Virus record (IMG/VR): IMGVR_UViG_3300023116_000295 | Location: 1-26,127 of that record | DNA from: a virus | Length of the DNA: 26,127 nucleotides | Direction: 5' to 3' (one strand) | Part shown: one piece after another, positions 1-5,602 of the stretch | Layout of the letters: every line of letters begins with the position of its first letter | Position numbering within the stretch: position 1 is the stretch's first letter | Translations under genes and position numbers: made by a program | The notes under the pieces: generated by a model | What the model was told of the DNA's origin: nothing | Seen by the model: only the letters and a program-made list of their open reading frames with translations | The model's database searches: none

Positions 1-1029
1 TTATCATTTGCATACGAAATTGTTGAAACATTCACTAAAGGGTTTGTCAAACTTACTTACACAGAGTTGTTAAGAAGATTGTTAAACTTGATGCAAGTTC
101 TTGATACCATAACAAATTATCAAGAAGAATGTCTGCCTTGGAATGTAGTAGGTATAACTACTCTAAAACGAGGATACAATAAACCAATCAAACGCTTAGG
201 TGCTTTGTATCAATCATTGTGCGAAGGTAACTTTAGCAAGTATGGTAAGTTGCAACCAAAATCATTGCAACAAGCCAAAGTGCAACAAGCTATGACACCA
301 CAGTATTACCAATCTAAAGGTGTTTCTGACCAAATATCTGATGCAGTTAATGAGCTTATGAAAGGCGACAAAAAAATTAACGAGCGAGCAGGTAGGCACA
401 GGTGGGCTAACGTATCTTTCTTGCAAGGTAAGTTGGATAAAGACTTAGCAGGTAAGTTGAAAGTACGTAAGCAACGACCAAGTGATGTAGGTGCAGTACC
501 ACGTTACATAAACAGATGGGTTACAGACAAGCAAGTGTTTGCTAGAAAACGTACAACTATCAAAGGTGGTACAGTAGCCATAGATTGTAGTGGTAGTATG
601 TCTTTCAATGCTAGTGACATAGAGGAGATTGTTAATCAACTACCTGCTTCACACATTGTAGGTTATTCAGGCAAAGGTCAAGGCAAAAAAGATGACAGAC
701 CTGAAGGCGTCATAGAAACATTTGCTAAAAATCAAAGAGCAATAACTAGCTATGACAATACTTACATATGTGAGAATGACTACTATCAAAACTATGTAGA
801 TGTACCTGCAATCATGTGGTTGTCAAGACAACCTAAACCAAGAATGTTGGTATCTGACATGGAAGTAGTTGCATACGCAGTAAGACCTGATGGTACAGAT
901 AGTCATACATATGTGCATAACAAAGAACTCAGAATGTATTGTGAGGAATTGTGCAGAAAGCATGACATCATAATCTTGAAAGATGTAGATGAGGCAAAAG
1001 AATTTGCTAAGTCATTAGGCAAGAGATAG
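1..1029 (+). CDS. VWA-domain (MIDAS) protein, 5' end outside window
   Basis: The reading frame is open from base 1, so the gene begins upstream and only its last 342 residues are visible. A von Willebrand A fold is indicated by the metal-ion-dependent adhesion site DCSGSMS at 583-603 (visible residues Asp195, Ser197, Ser199), directly after a hydrophobic strand (GGTVAI). A later strand ends in VSDMEV with Asp286, the usual third acidic position. The N-terminal half is basic and helical. Phage and bacterial proteins of this type (CobT-like VWA) commonly work with a MoxR-like AAA+ ATPase in remodelling or chelatase-like complexes. No ATPase is in the window, so a partner would have to lie upstream. 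The gene is followed at once by a hairpin and a strong terminator, so it is probably the last gene of its transcript. The VWA fold is well supported; the role is unknown. Confidence 0.85.
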   Translation, partial: LSFAYEIVETFTKGFVKLTYTELLRRLLNLMQVLDTITNYQEECLPWNVVGITTLKRGYNKPIKRLGALYQSLCEGNFSKYGKLQPKSLQQAKVQQAMTPQYYQSKGVSDQISDAVNELMKGDKKINERAGRHRWANVSFLQGKLDKDLAGKLKVRKQRPSDVGAVPRYINRWVTDKQVFARKRTTIKGGTVAIDCSGSMSFNASDIEEIVNQLPASHIVGYSGKGQGKKDDRPEGVIETFAKNQRAITSYDNTYICENDYYQNYVDVPAIMWLSRQPKPRMLVSDMEVVAYAVRPDGTDSHTYVHNKELRMYCEELCRKHDIIILKDVDEAKEFAKSLGKR

Positions 1030-1038
1030 TCTAATCAA

Positions 1039-1068
1039 GTAACTAGACTTTCTCGCTTGTCTAGTTAC
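1039..1068 (+). repeat. perfect 10-bp inverted repeat after the VWA gene
   Basis: GTAACTAGAC (1039-1048) and GTCTAGTTAC (1059-1068) are exact reverse complements separated by 10 nt. The hairpin starts 10 bases after the VWA stop codon and has no T-run, so by itself it is not a typical terminator. It may protect the 3' end of the mRNA, or be a protein-binding palindrome. Confidence 0.7.
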
Positions 1069-1070
1069 CA

Positions 1071-1113
1071 AAGAAGGTGTGGTATCGGGCAACCGATACT
1101 GCACCTTTTTTTT
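1071..1113 (+). terminator. rho-independent terminator
   Basis: A seven-pair GC-containing core GTATCGG/CCGATAC (1082-1088 with 1093-1099) closes a GCAA tetraloop of the stable GNRA class. Below it the stem continues through two G-U wobbles to GGTG/CACC (1076-1079 with 1102-1105). Eight T residues follow at 1106-1113. This ends transcription coming from the VWA gene. Confidence 0.93.
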
Positions 1114-1205
1114 GGTTTCTTTCGCGTTACGTTTTTTATTTAACTTCTATCGCGTAACGATAAGTTTTTTATTTTTTTTTTTAATCGCCCTCGTGTGCGA
1201 TATCC
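1114..1205. other. T-rich spacer with short inverted repeats
   Basis: This is the rest of the gap between the terminator and the next promoter. CGTTACG (1125-1131) and CGTAACG (1153-1159) are inverted copies. TATCG/CGATA (1148-1152 with 1158-1162) forms a small hairpin followed by a T-rich tract to about 1182. It could be a second weak terminator or an operator. No reading frame of note is present. Confidence 0.4.
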
Positions 1206-1214
1206 TGCTATCAT
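1206..1214 (+). promoter_or_regulatory. candidate extended -10 promoter (TGC TATCAT)
   Basis: TGC followed by TATCAT differs from the extended -10 consensus TGnTATAAT at one position. Counting seven bases from the end of the -10 puts the transcription start at 1221, the A of the next gene's ATG. No convincing -35 box lies 16-18 bp upstream, which extended -10 promoters can tolerate. It sits just after the terminator, where a new transcript would be expected. Confidence 0.5.
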
Positions 1215-1220
1215 GAAGAC

Positions 1221-1469
1221 ATGGAAGACAATGAACTAAATGAACTAATCAAGAGTGCGACTGTTGGAAACCTTAATTCCTCTTTCACATCTAAGTTAGA
1301 TGAGAATGGAAAGAAATTTATTCTGATGTTAGAGGAACAAATACACGAAGGTAAAGATGTTTCGCCCTCTGTTGTAGCAAGAATACTGAACGAGAGGTTT
1401 GGTGTGCGAGTAGATGAAAGTACGATAAGTAAATGGAAAAACCGAGTAAAGCAGAATTTGCAGACTTAA
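1221..1469 (+). CDS. small helix-turn-helix protein
   Basis: This encodes an 82-residue acidic/helical protein. The C-terminal half (about residues 46-78) reads as a DNA-binding tri-helix: a VSPSVVARIL helix, a turn with FGVRVDE, then a recognition-type helix STISKWKNRVKQ. The N-terminal 45 residues are helical without a recognised motif. There is no Shine-Dalgarno sequence before the ATG, and the proposed promoter would give a leaderless message. The 3' end overlaps the phosphoesterase by 37 bp in the -1 frame. Possible roles are a transcription regulator, a small DNA-binding accessory to the phosphoesterase, or an HTH module of the kind sometimes fused to phage phosphoesterases. Function is not established. 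Confidence 0.65.
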   Translation: MEDNELNELIKSATVGNLNSSFTSKLDENGKKFILMLEEQIHEGKDVSPSVVARILNERFGVRVDESTISKWKNRVKQNLQT

Positions 1470-2497
1470 TCGCAGAAGCAACTAGCGACAAAGTTGATGA
1501 ACTAAAGAAGGTCATAGAGCGACAACGCAAACAAATAGACCGATTGAAAGATAAGAAACTTGATTTGATTGAAGCTATGAACGAAGCTATTGAAAGCAAT
1601 ATTGCTGAATTAGACCTACGCCCTGTGAAACCACCGACCAAGAGCAAAAAGAAAACTAAACACGAGGAGATTTGTGTGCCTTTACTTAGCGATATACAGC
1701 TAGCAAAGATTACACCAACCTATTCAACTGAAGTTGCAGAAGAACGTGTGCTTAGATATGCCGATAAGATATGTGATTTAGCAGACATTCAACGTGCAAG
1801 TCATAAAGTCAATAAGTGTGTTGTATTAGCATTGGGAGATATAGTGGAAGGTGAATTAATATTTCCCGGACAGGCACATCTAATTGACAGTTCTTTATAT
1901 GCACAAGTAACAGTTGATGGACCACGTATCTTACATGGTTTCTTTAATAGATTGTTACAACACTTTGATGAAGTAGAGTGTCATTGGGTTATAGGTAATC
2001 ATGGTGCATTAGGTGGTAGAGGTAGAAAGGATATGCACCCTGAAACTAATGCAGATGCAATGTTAGGTAACATATTAGAAAAGATATTTGACAATGAGCC
2101 ACGAATAAAGTTTCATATCGCATACAAAAAGAACGAAAGAGCATGGTATTCTGTTGCAGATTTAGGCAAGAAATCTAAGTTCTTTATGTTTCATGGTGAC
2201 CAAGTGCGTGGATTCGCAGGGTTTCCATGGTATGGATTTGGAAAAAAGATACAAGGGTGGAAGACATTAGCTAGTCAAGGTCTAATGGAAGACTTTGATT
2301 ACGCAGTAGCAGGACACTTTCATACACCTAATACACAATACATTAATGATATTAGGTTTTGGTGTAATGGTAGTACAGAAAGCTACAACACTTTCGCACA
2401 AGAACAGTTAGCAAGTATGGGAAGACCATCACAATACTGCTTGTTTGTTAAACCTGACAAAGGTGTAACAGCAGAATACTTGGTCAATCTTGAATAG
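1433..2497 (+). CDS. calcineurin-like metallophosphoesterase
   Basis: This encodes a 354-residue protein with a charged coiled-coil N-terminus (about residues 18-60), a Lys-rich linker (64-78) and a metallophosphoesterase core. The motifs appear in family order: SDIQ at 86-89 (motif I), GDIVEGE at 135-141 (motif II, Asp136 and Glu139), GNHG at 188-191 (motif III), HGD at 254-256, and GHFH at 294-297. Motif I has Gln89 where D-x-H is usual, so one metal ligand of the first site is changed. Family members hydrolyse phosphodiester or phosphomonoester bonds using two metal ions. In phages they are often listed as DNA-repair exonuclease-like, but the true substrate is unknown. The start lies inside the HTH gene and has no clear ribosome binding site, so translation is probably coupled to it. 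Confidence 0.85.
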   Translation: MEKPSKAEFADLIAEATSDKVDELKKVIERQRKQIDRLKDKKLDLIEAMNEAIESNIAELDLRPVKPPTKSKKKTKHEEICVPLLSDIQLAKITPTYSTEVAEERVLRYADKICDLADIQRASHKVNKCVVLALGDIVEGELIFPGQAHLIDSSLYAQVTVDGPRILHGFFNRLLQHFDEVECHWVIGNHGALGGRGRKDMHPETNADAMLGNILEKIFDNEPRIKFHIAYKKNERAWYSVADLGKKSKFFMFHGDQVRGFAGFPWYGFGKKIQGWKTLASQGLMEDFDYAVAGHFHTPNTQYINDIRFWCNGSTESYNTFAQEQLASMGRPSQYCLFVKPDKGVTAEYLVNLE

Positions 2498-2523
2498 ACT
2501 GCTAACATGGAAGTAGGTAATTT

Positions 2524-2667
2524 ATGCAGATTGTTAATACAATATGTCCAAGTTGTGGTTGGCATCAAGCCTGCCATAAAGGCTATCTCATATGCAAAAA
2601 TGTATTGTGTAAAAATTTTCACAAAACAAAAATCGTTGATAGTTATACACTTAAAATCACAGCTTAG
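2524..2667 (+). CDS. 47-residue zinc-ribbon-like protein
   Basis: This short frame has Cys8, Cys11, Cys17, Cys24 and Cys29 with His14, His18 and His33, including a typical knuckle CPSCG at 8-12. The start has a modest ribosome binding site (AGTAGGT) about 7 nt upstream. It lies between the phosphoesterase stop and the annealing-protein start on the same strand. A competing frame at 2507-2683 has no recognisable composition. The protein is probably a small zinc-binding nucleic-acid or protein-interaction factor. The function is unknown. Confidence 0.55.
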   Translation: MQIVNTICPSCGWHQACHKGYLICKNVLCKNFHKTKIVDSYTLKITA

Positions 2668-2694
2668 ATACAATACAATTTAGGAAGGAGAGAA

Positions 2695-3645
2695 ATGAAA
2701 TTCAATTTAAATGACTACGTTATGGTTGAAGACCGCATACGTGAGTTCTATGATAAATTCCCAACAGGTAGAATACAAACAAATCTAGTACAAGCTACAG
2801 ATAATTTAGAAAGTGTGGTTGTATTTGCATCTATATATAAAGATGAAAGTGCAGTGCAACCCTTAGCTACCGGTTTGGCACAGGAGGAAAAAGGACAGGG
2901 TGGCTTTGCTAATGAGTATTCATGGGTAGAGAACGCTGAAACTTCTGCAATCGGTAGAGCCTTAGCCAATGCAGGCTTTCAAAAGAAAGGAGAGCCTAGA
3001 CCTACACGTGAGGAAATGACTAAGAAAGACAGAGTTACAGGTGGTGATAAGAAAGAGTATGGGGATACGAAAACTAAACCACCTGCACCTGTCAAAGAAG
3101 ATGTAAAAAAAAACCCCCATTCTAAACAGACAGTGAGCGAACTAAGAGTTACTACTAACATGAAGAACTTAGTCTTTAACATGTGTAGTGAGAACAAAGA
3201 GTTTGCTAAGACAACATACGAATCTGCATACAAAAGAGTACTATTAACAGGAGTAGATAAAGATGTTGAGCAATGGGATACAGCTACTCAAGGTAAGTTT
3301 CTTGATGAAGCAGAAAAGATTGCTGAGAGATACAAAGACCAAGGCAAAGACATGAAAGAATGGGATAGCAAAACTAGCGTGGAGAAAATAGAATCTGTAT
3401 TTACAGAAGGTACAGTAGATAAAACAGGAGAAGATATGGCAGACATACCAAGCGGTAAATGGGAGCAAGACCCAATGAGTGATGCACAAGCTAACTTCAT
3501 GGATACACTTATTAACGAGTGTATTGATGCAGGTGGTAGTGCAGAACAAGTAGCACAAGAAGCAAAGGCATTAGTCAATTCAGGTAATATGACTAAGAAA
3601 ATTGCTAGTGAATGGATTGATAAATTAAAAGAGGCTAAGTCTTAA
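2695..3645 (+). CDS. ERF-like single-strand annealing / ssDNA-binding protein
   Basis: This encodes a 316-residue protein. The N-terminal domain (residues 1-105) has the hallmark of phage ERF/Rad52-like annealing proteins: YSWVENAETSAIGRALANAG at 75-94, followed by RPTREEM (102-108). A Lys/Pro-rich linker (about 109-145) leads to a helical C-terminal region (about 146-316). The family binds single-stranded DNA and promotes strand annealing during phage recombination and replication. The start is well defined: an AGGAGAG ribosome binding site lies 4 nt before the ATG. A run of nine A and five C at 3105-3118 lies in the linker and is a potential slippage site. The gene ends the rightward block and overlaps the first leftward gene tail to tail. 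Confidence 0.75.
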   Translation: MKFNLNDYVMVEDRIREFYDKFPTGRIQTNLVQATDNLESVVVFASIYKDESAVQPLATGLAQEEKGQGGFANEYSWVENAETSAIGRALANAGFQKKGEPRPTREEMTKKDRVTGGDKKEYGDTKTKPPAPVKEDVKKNPHSKQTVSELRVTTNMKNLVFNMCSENKEFAKTTYESAYKRVLLTGVDKDVEQWDTATQGKFLDEAEKIAERYKDQGKDMKEWDSKTSVEKIESVFTEGTVDKTGEDMADIPSGKWEQDPMSDAQANFMDTLINECIDAGGSAEQVAQEAKALVNSGNMTKKIASEWIDKLKEAKS

Positions 3646-3835
3646 CTTGTTCTTGATTAATTTTATCCATACTGTAGTTGTAATCATTAACAAATTTTTC
3701 AACTAACTTGTCTATGTTACGAATGTTAGGTGGTGTGTTAGTTAGCACACTACCACATTCATCTGACAAATCTAATGCCCACTTCTTTAATCTTTGAGGC
3801 GTACTAAATATATTAGTATCTTTTTTTCTTCCCAT
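3635..3835 (-). CDS. hypothetical 66-residue protein
   Basis: A small charged, mostly helical protein beginning MGRKKDTN and ending INQEQVKT. I chose the ATG at 3835 because AGGTGG lies five bases upstream; an in-frame GTG at 3844 falls inside that ribosome binding site. It is the last gene of the leftward block, and its final 11 bp overlap the 3' end of the annealing-protein gene. There is no recognised domain and no membrane segment. Confidence 0.55.
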   Translation of the reverse strand: MGRKKDTNIFSTPQRLKKWALDLSDECGSVLTNTPPNIRNIDKLVEKFVNDYNYSMDKINQEQVKT

Positions 3836-3883
3836 TCTTACCACCTGTATTCTTTTTTTTCTTATTAGTTTTCATACTCAATA

Positions 3884-4135
3884 CTACCACTTATGCCTAC
3901 AAGCCCAATAACCTGCAGTAAATTTATCTTTTTTTGCTGAACAATTGTGTCGTGCGTGGAATGCTTTGTTCCTTGCAGTACCTTTAGGACTACCTTTTTT
4001 ACCTTGTTGTCCAAATCTTACAAGCCTAACTTCACTACCTTTTTTTGCTAGTACCGCGTGCGATTTACTAGCATTAGGCGTAGCCTTAGGTTTGTTGTAA
4101 CCTGAAAACCTTTCACCTCTGTATGTAACAGACAT
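3884..4135 (-). CDS. conserved small basic phage protein (ARHNC...YWAC..KW C-terminus)
   Basis: This is an 83-residue, strongly basic protein with a central VRLVRFGQQGKKGSPKG segment and a C-terminus reading FHARHNCSAKKDKFTAGYW then ACRHKW. Short phage proteins with this RFGQQG and ARHnC/YWaxxxKW pattern are widespread in aquatic phages and are sometimes listed as structural. Their role is not established. Cys65 and Cys79 with nearby His residues could bind a metal. The ATG overlaps the holin stop codon by one base (TAATG), so it is translated with the lysis genes. Confidence 0.7.
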   Translation of the reverse strand: MSVTYRGERFSGYNKPKATPNASKSHAVLAKKGSEVRLVRFGQQGKKGSPKGTARNKAFHARHNCSAKKDKFTAGYWACRHKW

Positions 4136-4344
4136 TACTTACTTATTTTTGGTGCAGCAGGTGCTACTTTCTTTTTAGCAAACTCTTTTACAACTACTAA
4201 AGCAGCAGATGCACCTGATAATGCAGCAATCTGTACAGCTGAAGCATCAACGCCAACGAGTGGTGCAACTGTAATAGCACCAACGAAAGCTTCAATGAAT
4301 GTCCATACTGTTTTTTCTATTAATGTTTTATACTCGTTACTCAT
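4135..4344 (-). CDS. holin-like membrane protein (r1t-type)
   Basis: This encodes a 69-residue protein with two predicted membrane segments (about residues 13-31 and 36-53) joined by a short GVDAS turn, and a Lys-rich C-terminal tail (54-69). The size, the TFIEAFVGA start of the first helix and the layout match the small two-helix holins typified by phage r1t. Holins form membrane lesions that let the endolysin reach the cell wall at lysis time. It lies directly after the amidase gene with an ATGA overlap, the usual lysis pairing. An antiholin role cannot be excluded. Confidence 0.75.
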   Translation of the reverse strand: MSNEYKTLIEKTVWTFIEAFVGAITVAPLVGVDASAVQIAALSGASAALVVVKEFAKKKVAPAAPKISK

Positions 4345-4958
4345 TTTATTAAATTTCCTAACTTTAATTTGTTTTCTATCTTATCTATTTTAGCAATAAT
4401 TGTATCTAATTTCTCCTGTATAAAGTTAGGGTGTATCATATCAGGTGGACTTTGATTGGACACTGTGCTAACAGGTAAGCCTTCTATGATACTTTGTCGC
4501 CATGCATCACCCGGACAACTTGTTTGTTTGAATGATGAGTGTGGTCTTAGTTCTCCACCGACTTGTTCGTAGAGCCACTTAACAGATTCAATAGCTTTAT
4601 CTGAAGGTTTGTCGGTAGCTTTGCTGCCACCAAGCCAACACACAGCAACATAATGCTTGTTATTGTAATTAATTTCTTGCCTACTGTTACCACCTTGTGC
4701 TGCACTTCTGTTTCCAAATCCTCTGCCTTCATATATTTGTCCTGTATCTCCTACTAAAAAGTTATATGCTACGTCATTCCAACCTCTGTCTTCTTGATGT
4801 AGTCTTTGTATTTTCTTACATTGGTCTATCTCTGATTGATTACCTACAGCTGTAGGGTAAGCAGACCAATGTACTACCAATCCTTTTACTTCACCTAGCT
4901 TACTAAACTTAGTCTTGTTAGGTTTAGCACCCCAATCATCTCTACTTATTATTTTCAC
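4341..4958 (-). CDS. N-acetylmuramoyl-L-alanine amidase (PGRP/Amidase_2 endolysin)
   Basis: This enzyme cleaves the bond between N-acetylmuramic acid and L-alanine in peptidoglycan. It has the Amidase_2/PGRP fold, with zinc ligands His30 (VVHWSA), His140 (RPHSSF) and Cys148 (TSCPGD), and Tyr65 (DVAYNFLV) in the T7-lysozyme-type position. Residues about 165-205 form a linker and a C-terminal amphipathic/coiled-coil helix rather than a known wall-binding domain. I chose the GTG at 4958 because GGGAG lies eight bases upstream and the protein then begins KIISRDDWGAK after fMet, the usual start of the fold. In-frame ATGs at 4973 and 5006 are alternatives. There is no signal peptide, which fits holin-dependent release by the next gene. 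Confidence 0.93.
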   Translation of the reverse strand: MKIISRDDWGAKPNKTKFSKLGEVKGLVVHWSAYPTAVGNQSEIDQCKKIQRLHQEDRGWNDVAYNFLVGDTGQIYEGRGFGNRSAAQGGNSRQEINYNNKHYVAVCWLGGSKATDKPSDKAIESVKWLYEQVGGELRPHSSFKQTSCPGDAWRQSIIEGLPVSTVSNQSPPDMIHPNFIQEKLDTIIAKIDKIENKLKLGNLIK

Positions 4959-5031
4959 AGTTATCACTCCCATGTTTACAATCACATAATTGTACGTAAG
5001 AACCATCTTCTTTTTGTTTTATCCAACACAT
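4942..5031 (-). CDS. 29-residue Cys-rich peptide overlapping the amidase start
   Basis: This short frame reads MCWIKQKEDGSYVQLCDCKH followed by GSDNCENNK. Cys2, Cys16, Cys18 and Cys25 with His20 could form a small zinc site. The composition is protein-like (alternating strand, Gly turn, charged tail) and it fills the gap between the membrane protein at 5041-5244 and the amidase. It overlaps the amidase GTG by 17 bp. There is no ribosome binding site before its ATG. It may be a real mini-protein or a leader whose translation tunes endolysin synthesis. Confidence 0.4.
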   Translation of the reverse strand: MCWIKQKEDGSYVQLCDCKHGSDNCENNK

Positions 5032-5040
5032 AATTATATT

Positions 5041-5244
5041 CTAGCCGTTTAATTTAAATAGTAGTTCAGTAAAGTTAGATTCTAGCATATCTAATTCACT
5101 ATTCATTTCTAATACCATAGCATCACAAGCGTTTTGATGTGATTTAATTTCTTCTATTGAGTTGAATACCCAACCAAATGCACTAATTACTATTGTTGCA
5201 ATTATTGGGATGATTGTTTTTGTGTCTATCTTTAATGTTGCCAT
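5041..5244 (-). CDS. small membrane protein with N-terminal transmembrane segment and helical tail
   Basis: This encodes a 67-residue protein: a short basic N-terminus, one strong membrane segment (about 11-30, rich in Ile and Val), then a heptad-like helical tail (31-64) with one Cys at 40. The ribosome binding site AGGAGA is well placed before the ATG. The topology is that of inner-membrane spanins, pinholins or antiholins. The position just before the endolysin suggests a lysis role, but no family motif is present. Confidence 0.7.
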   Translation of the reverse strand: MATLKIDTKTIIPIIATIVISAFGWVFNSIEEIKSHQNACDAMVLEMNSELDMLESNFTELLFKLNG

Positions 5245-5251
5245 TGTTCTC

Positions 5252-5428
5252 CTACATTATGGCAGCAACAACAACACCACCTACTGCTACCAATAATCCT
5301 AATACTTTATAAAATTCTGCTTTGTCTAATTTTTGGTCTAGCTTTTCTTCAATCTTTTCAAGTTTGTCTAATATCATTTGATTTAATTCCTTTTGTGTAT
5401 ATCCATTACTTGATTTTGAAGTAGCCAT
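5252..5428 (-). CDS. small coiled-coil protein with C-terminal membrane anchor
   Basis: This 58-residue frame has a hydrophilic N-terminus (1-10), a coiled coil (about 11-38, repeated KLEKIEEKLDQKL heptads) and a hydrophobic C-terminal segment (41-58, LGLLVAVGGVVVAAIM). This mirrors the neighbouring 67-residue protein, whose membrane segment is N-terminal. Its ATG overlaps the previous stop codon in TAATG. Holin- or lysis-associated coiled-coil proteins of this kind occur near phage endolysins. The exact role is unknown. Confidence 0.65.
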   Translation of the reverse strand: MATSKSSNGYTQKELNQMILDKLEKIEEKLDQKLDKAEFYKVLGLLVAVGGVVVAAIM

Positions 5429-5586
5429 TATGGAAGGTCATCCTCTGACATATAGATATCATCACTCCAAGTGTATGCTTTATTAAAGTAGTTACGATTT
5501 TCCCAATCATAATTACTTATTCTTTTAATAAAGTTGCTAATATCTTTTAAAAAAAATCCTAGTAAGAAACCTATTATGTAATCCAT
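5428..5586 (-). CDS. 52-residue protein with N-terminal hydrophobic segment
   Basis: This begins MDYIIGFLLGFFLKDISNFI, a short possible membrane segment (about 3-13), followed by a polar acidic tail ending MSEDDLP. It is tightly packed between neighbours and its stop forms a TAATG with the coiled-coil protein, which supports real translation. It has no clear ribosome binding site. A short ATG frame at 5574-5603, coupled to the stop of the upstream gene, may pass ribosomes to it. No family is recognised. Confidence 0.55.
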   Translation of the reverse strand: MDYIIGFLLGFFLKDISNFIKRISNYDWENRNYFNKAYTWSDDIYMSEDDLP

Positions 5587-5602
5587 AAATTGGATTGTAA
5601 CA

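Noticed and set aside
445-639. Minus-strand frame opposite the VWA gene
   Set aside because: It lies antisense to the MIDAS-containing coding region, which is clearly the real frame.
2507-2683. 58-codon plus-strand frame overlapping the zinc-ribbon frame
   Set aside because: The overlapping 47-residue frame has a coherent Cys/His pattern; this one has no recognisable features and runs into the ribosome binding site of the next gene.
3813-3875. 20-residue Lys-rich minus-strand peptide frame
   Set aside because: No ribosome binding site, low-complexity Lys/Asn composition and overlap with the start of the 66-residue gene.
5033-5038. TATAAT on the minus strand upstream of the amidase
   Set aside because: It has no -35 box or TG extension and lies in an AT-rich spacer, so chance occurrence is likely.
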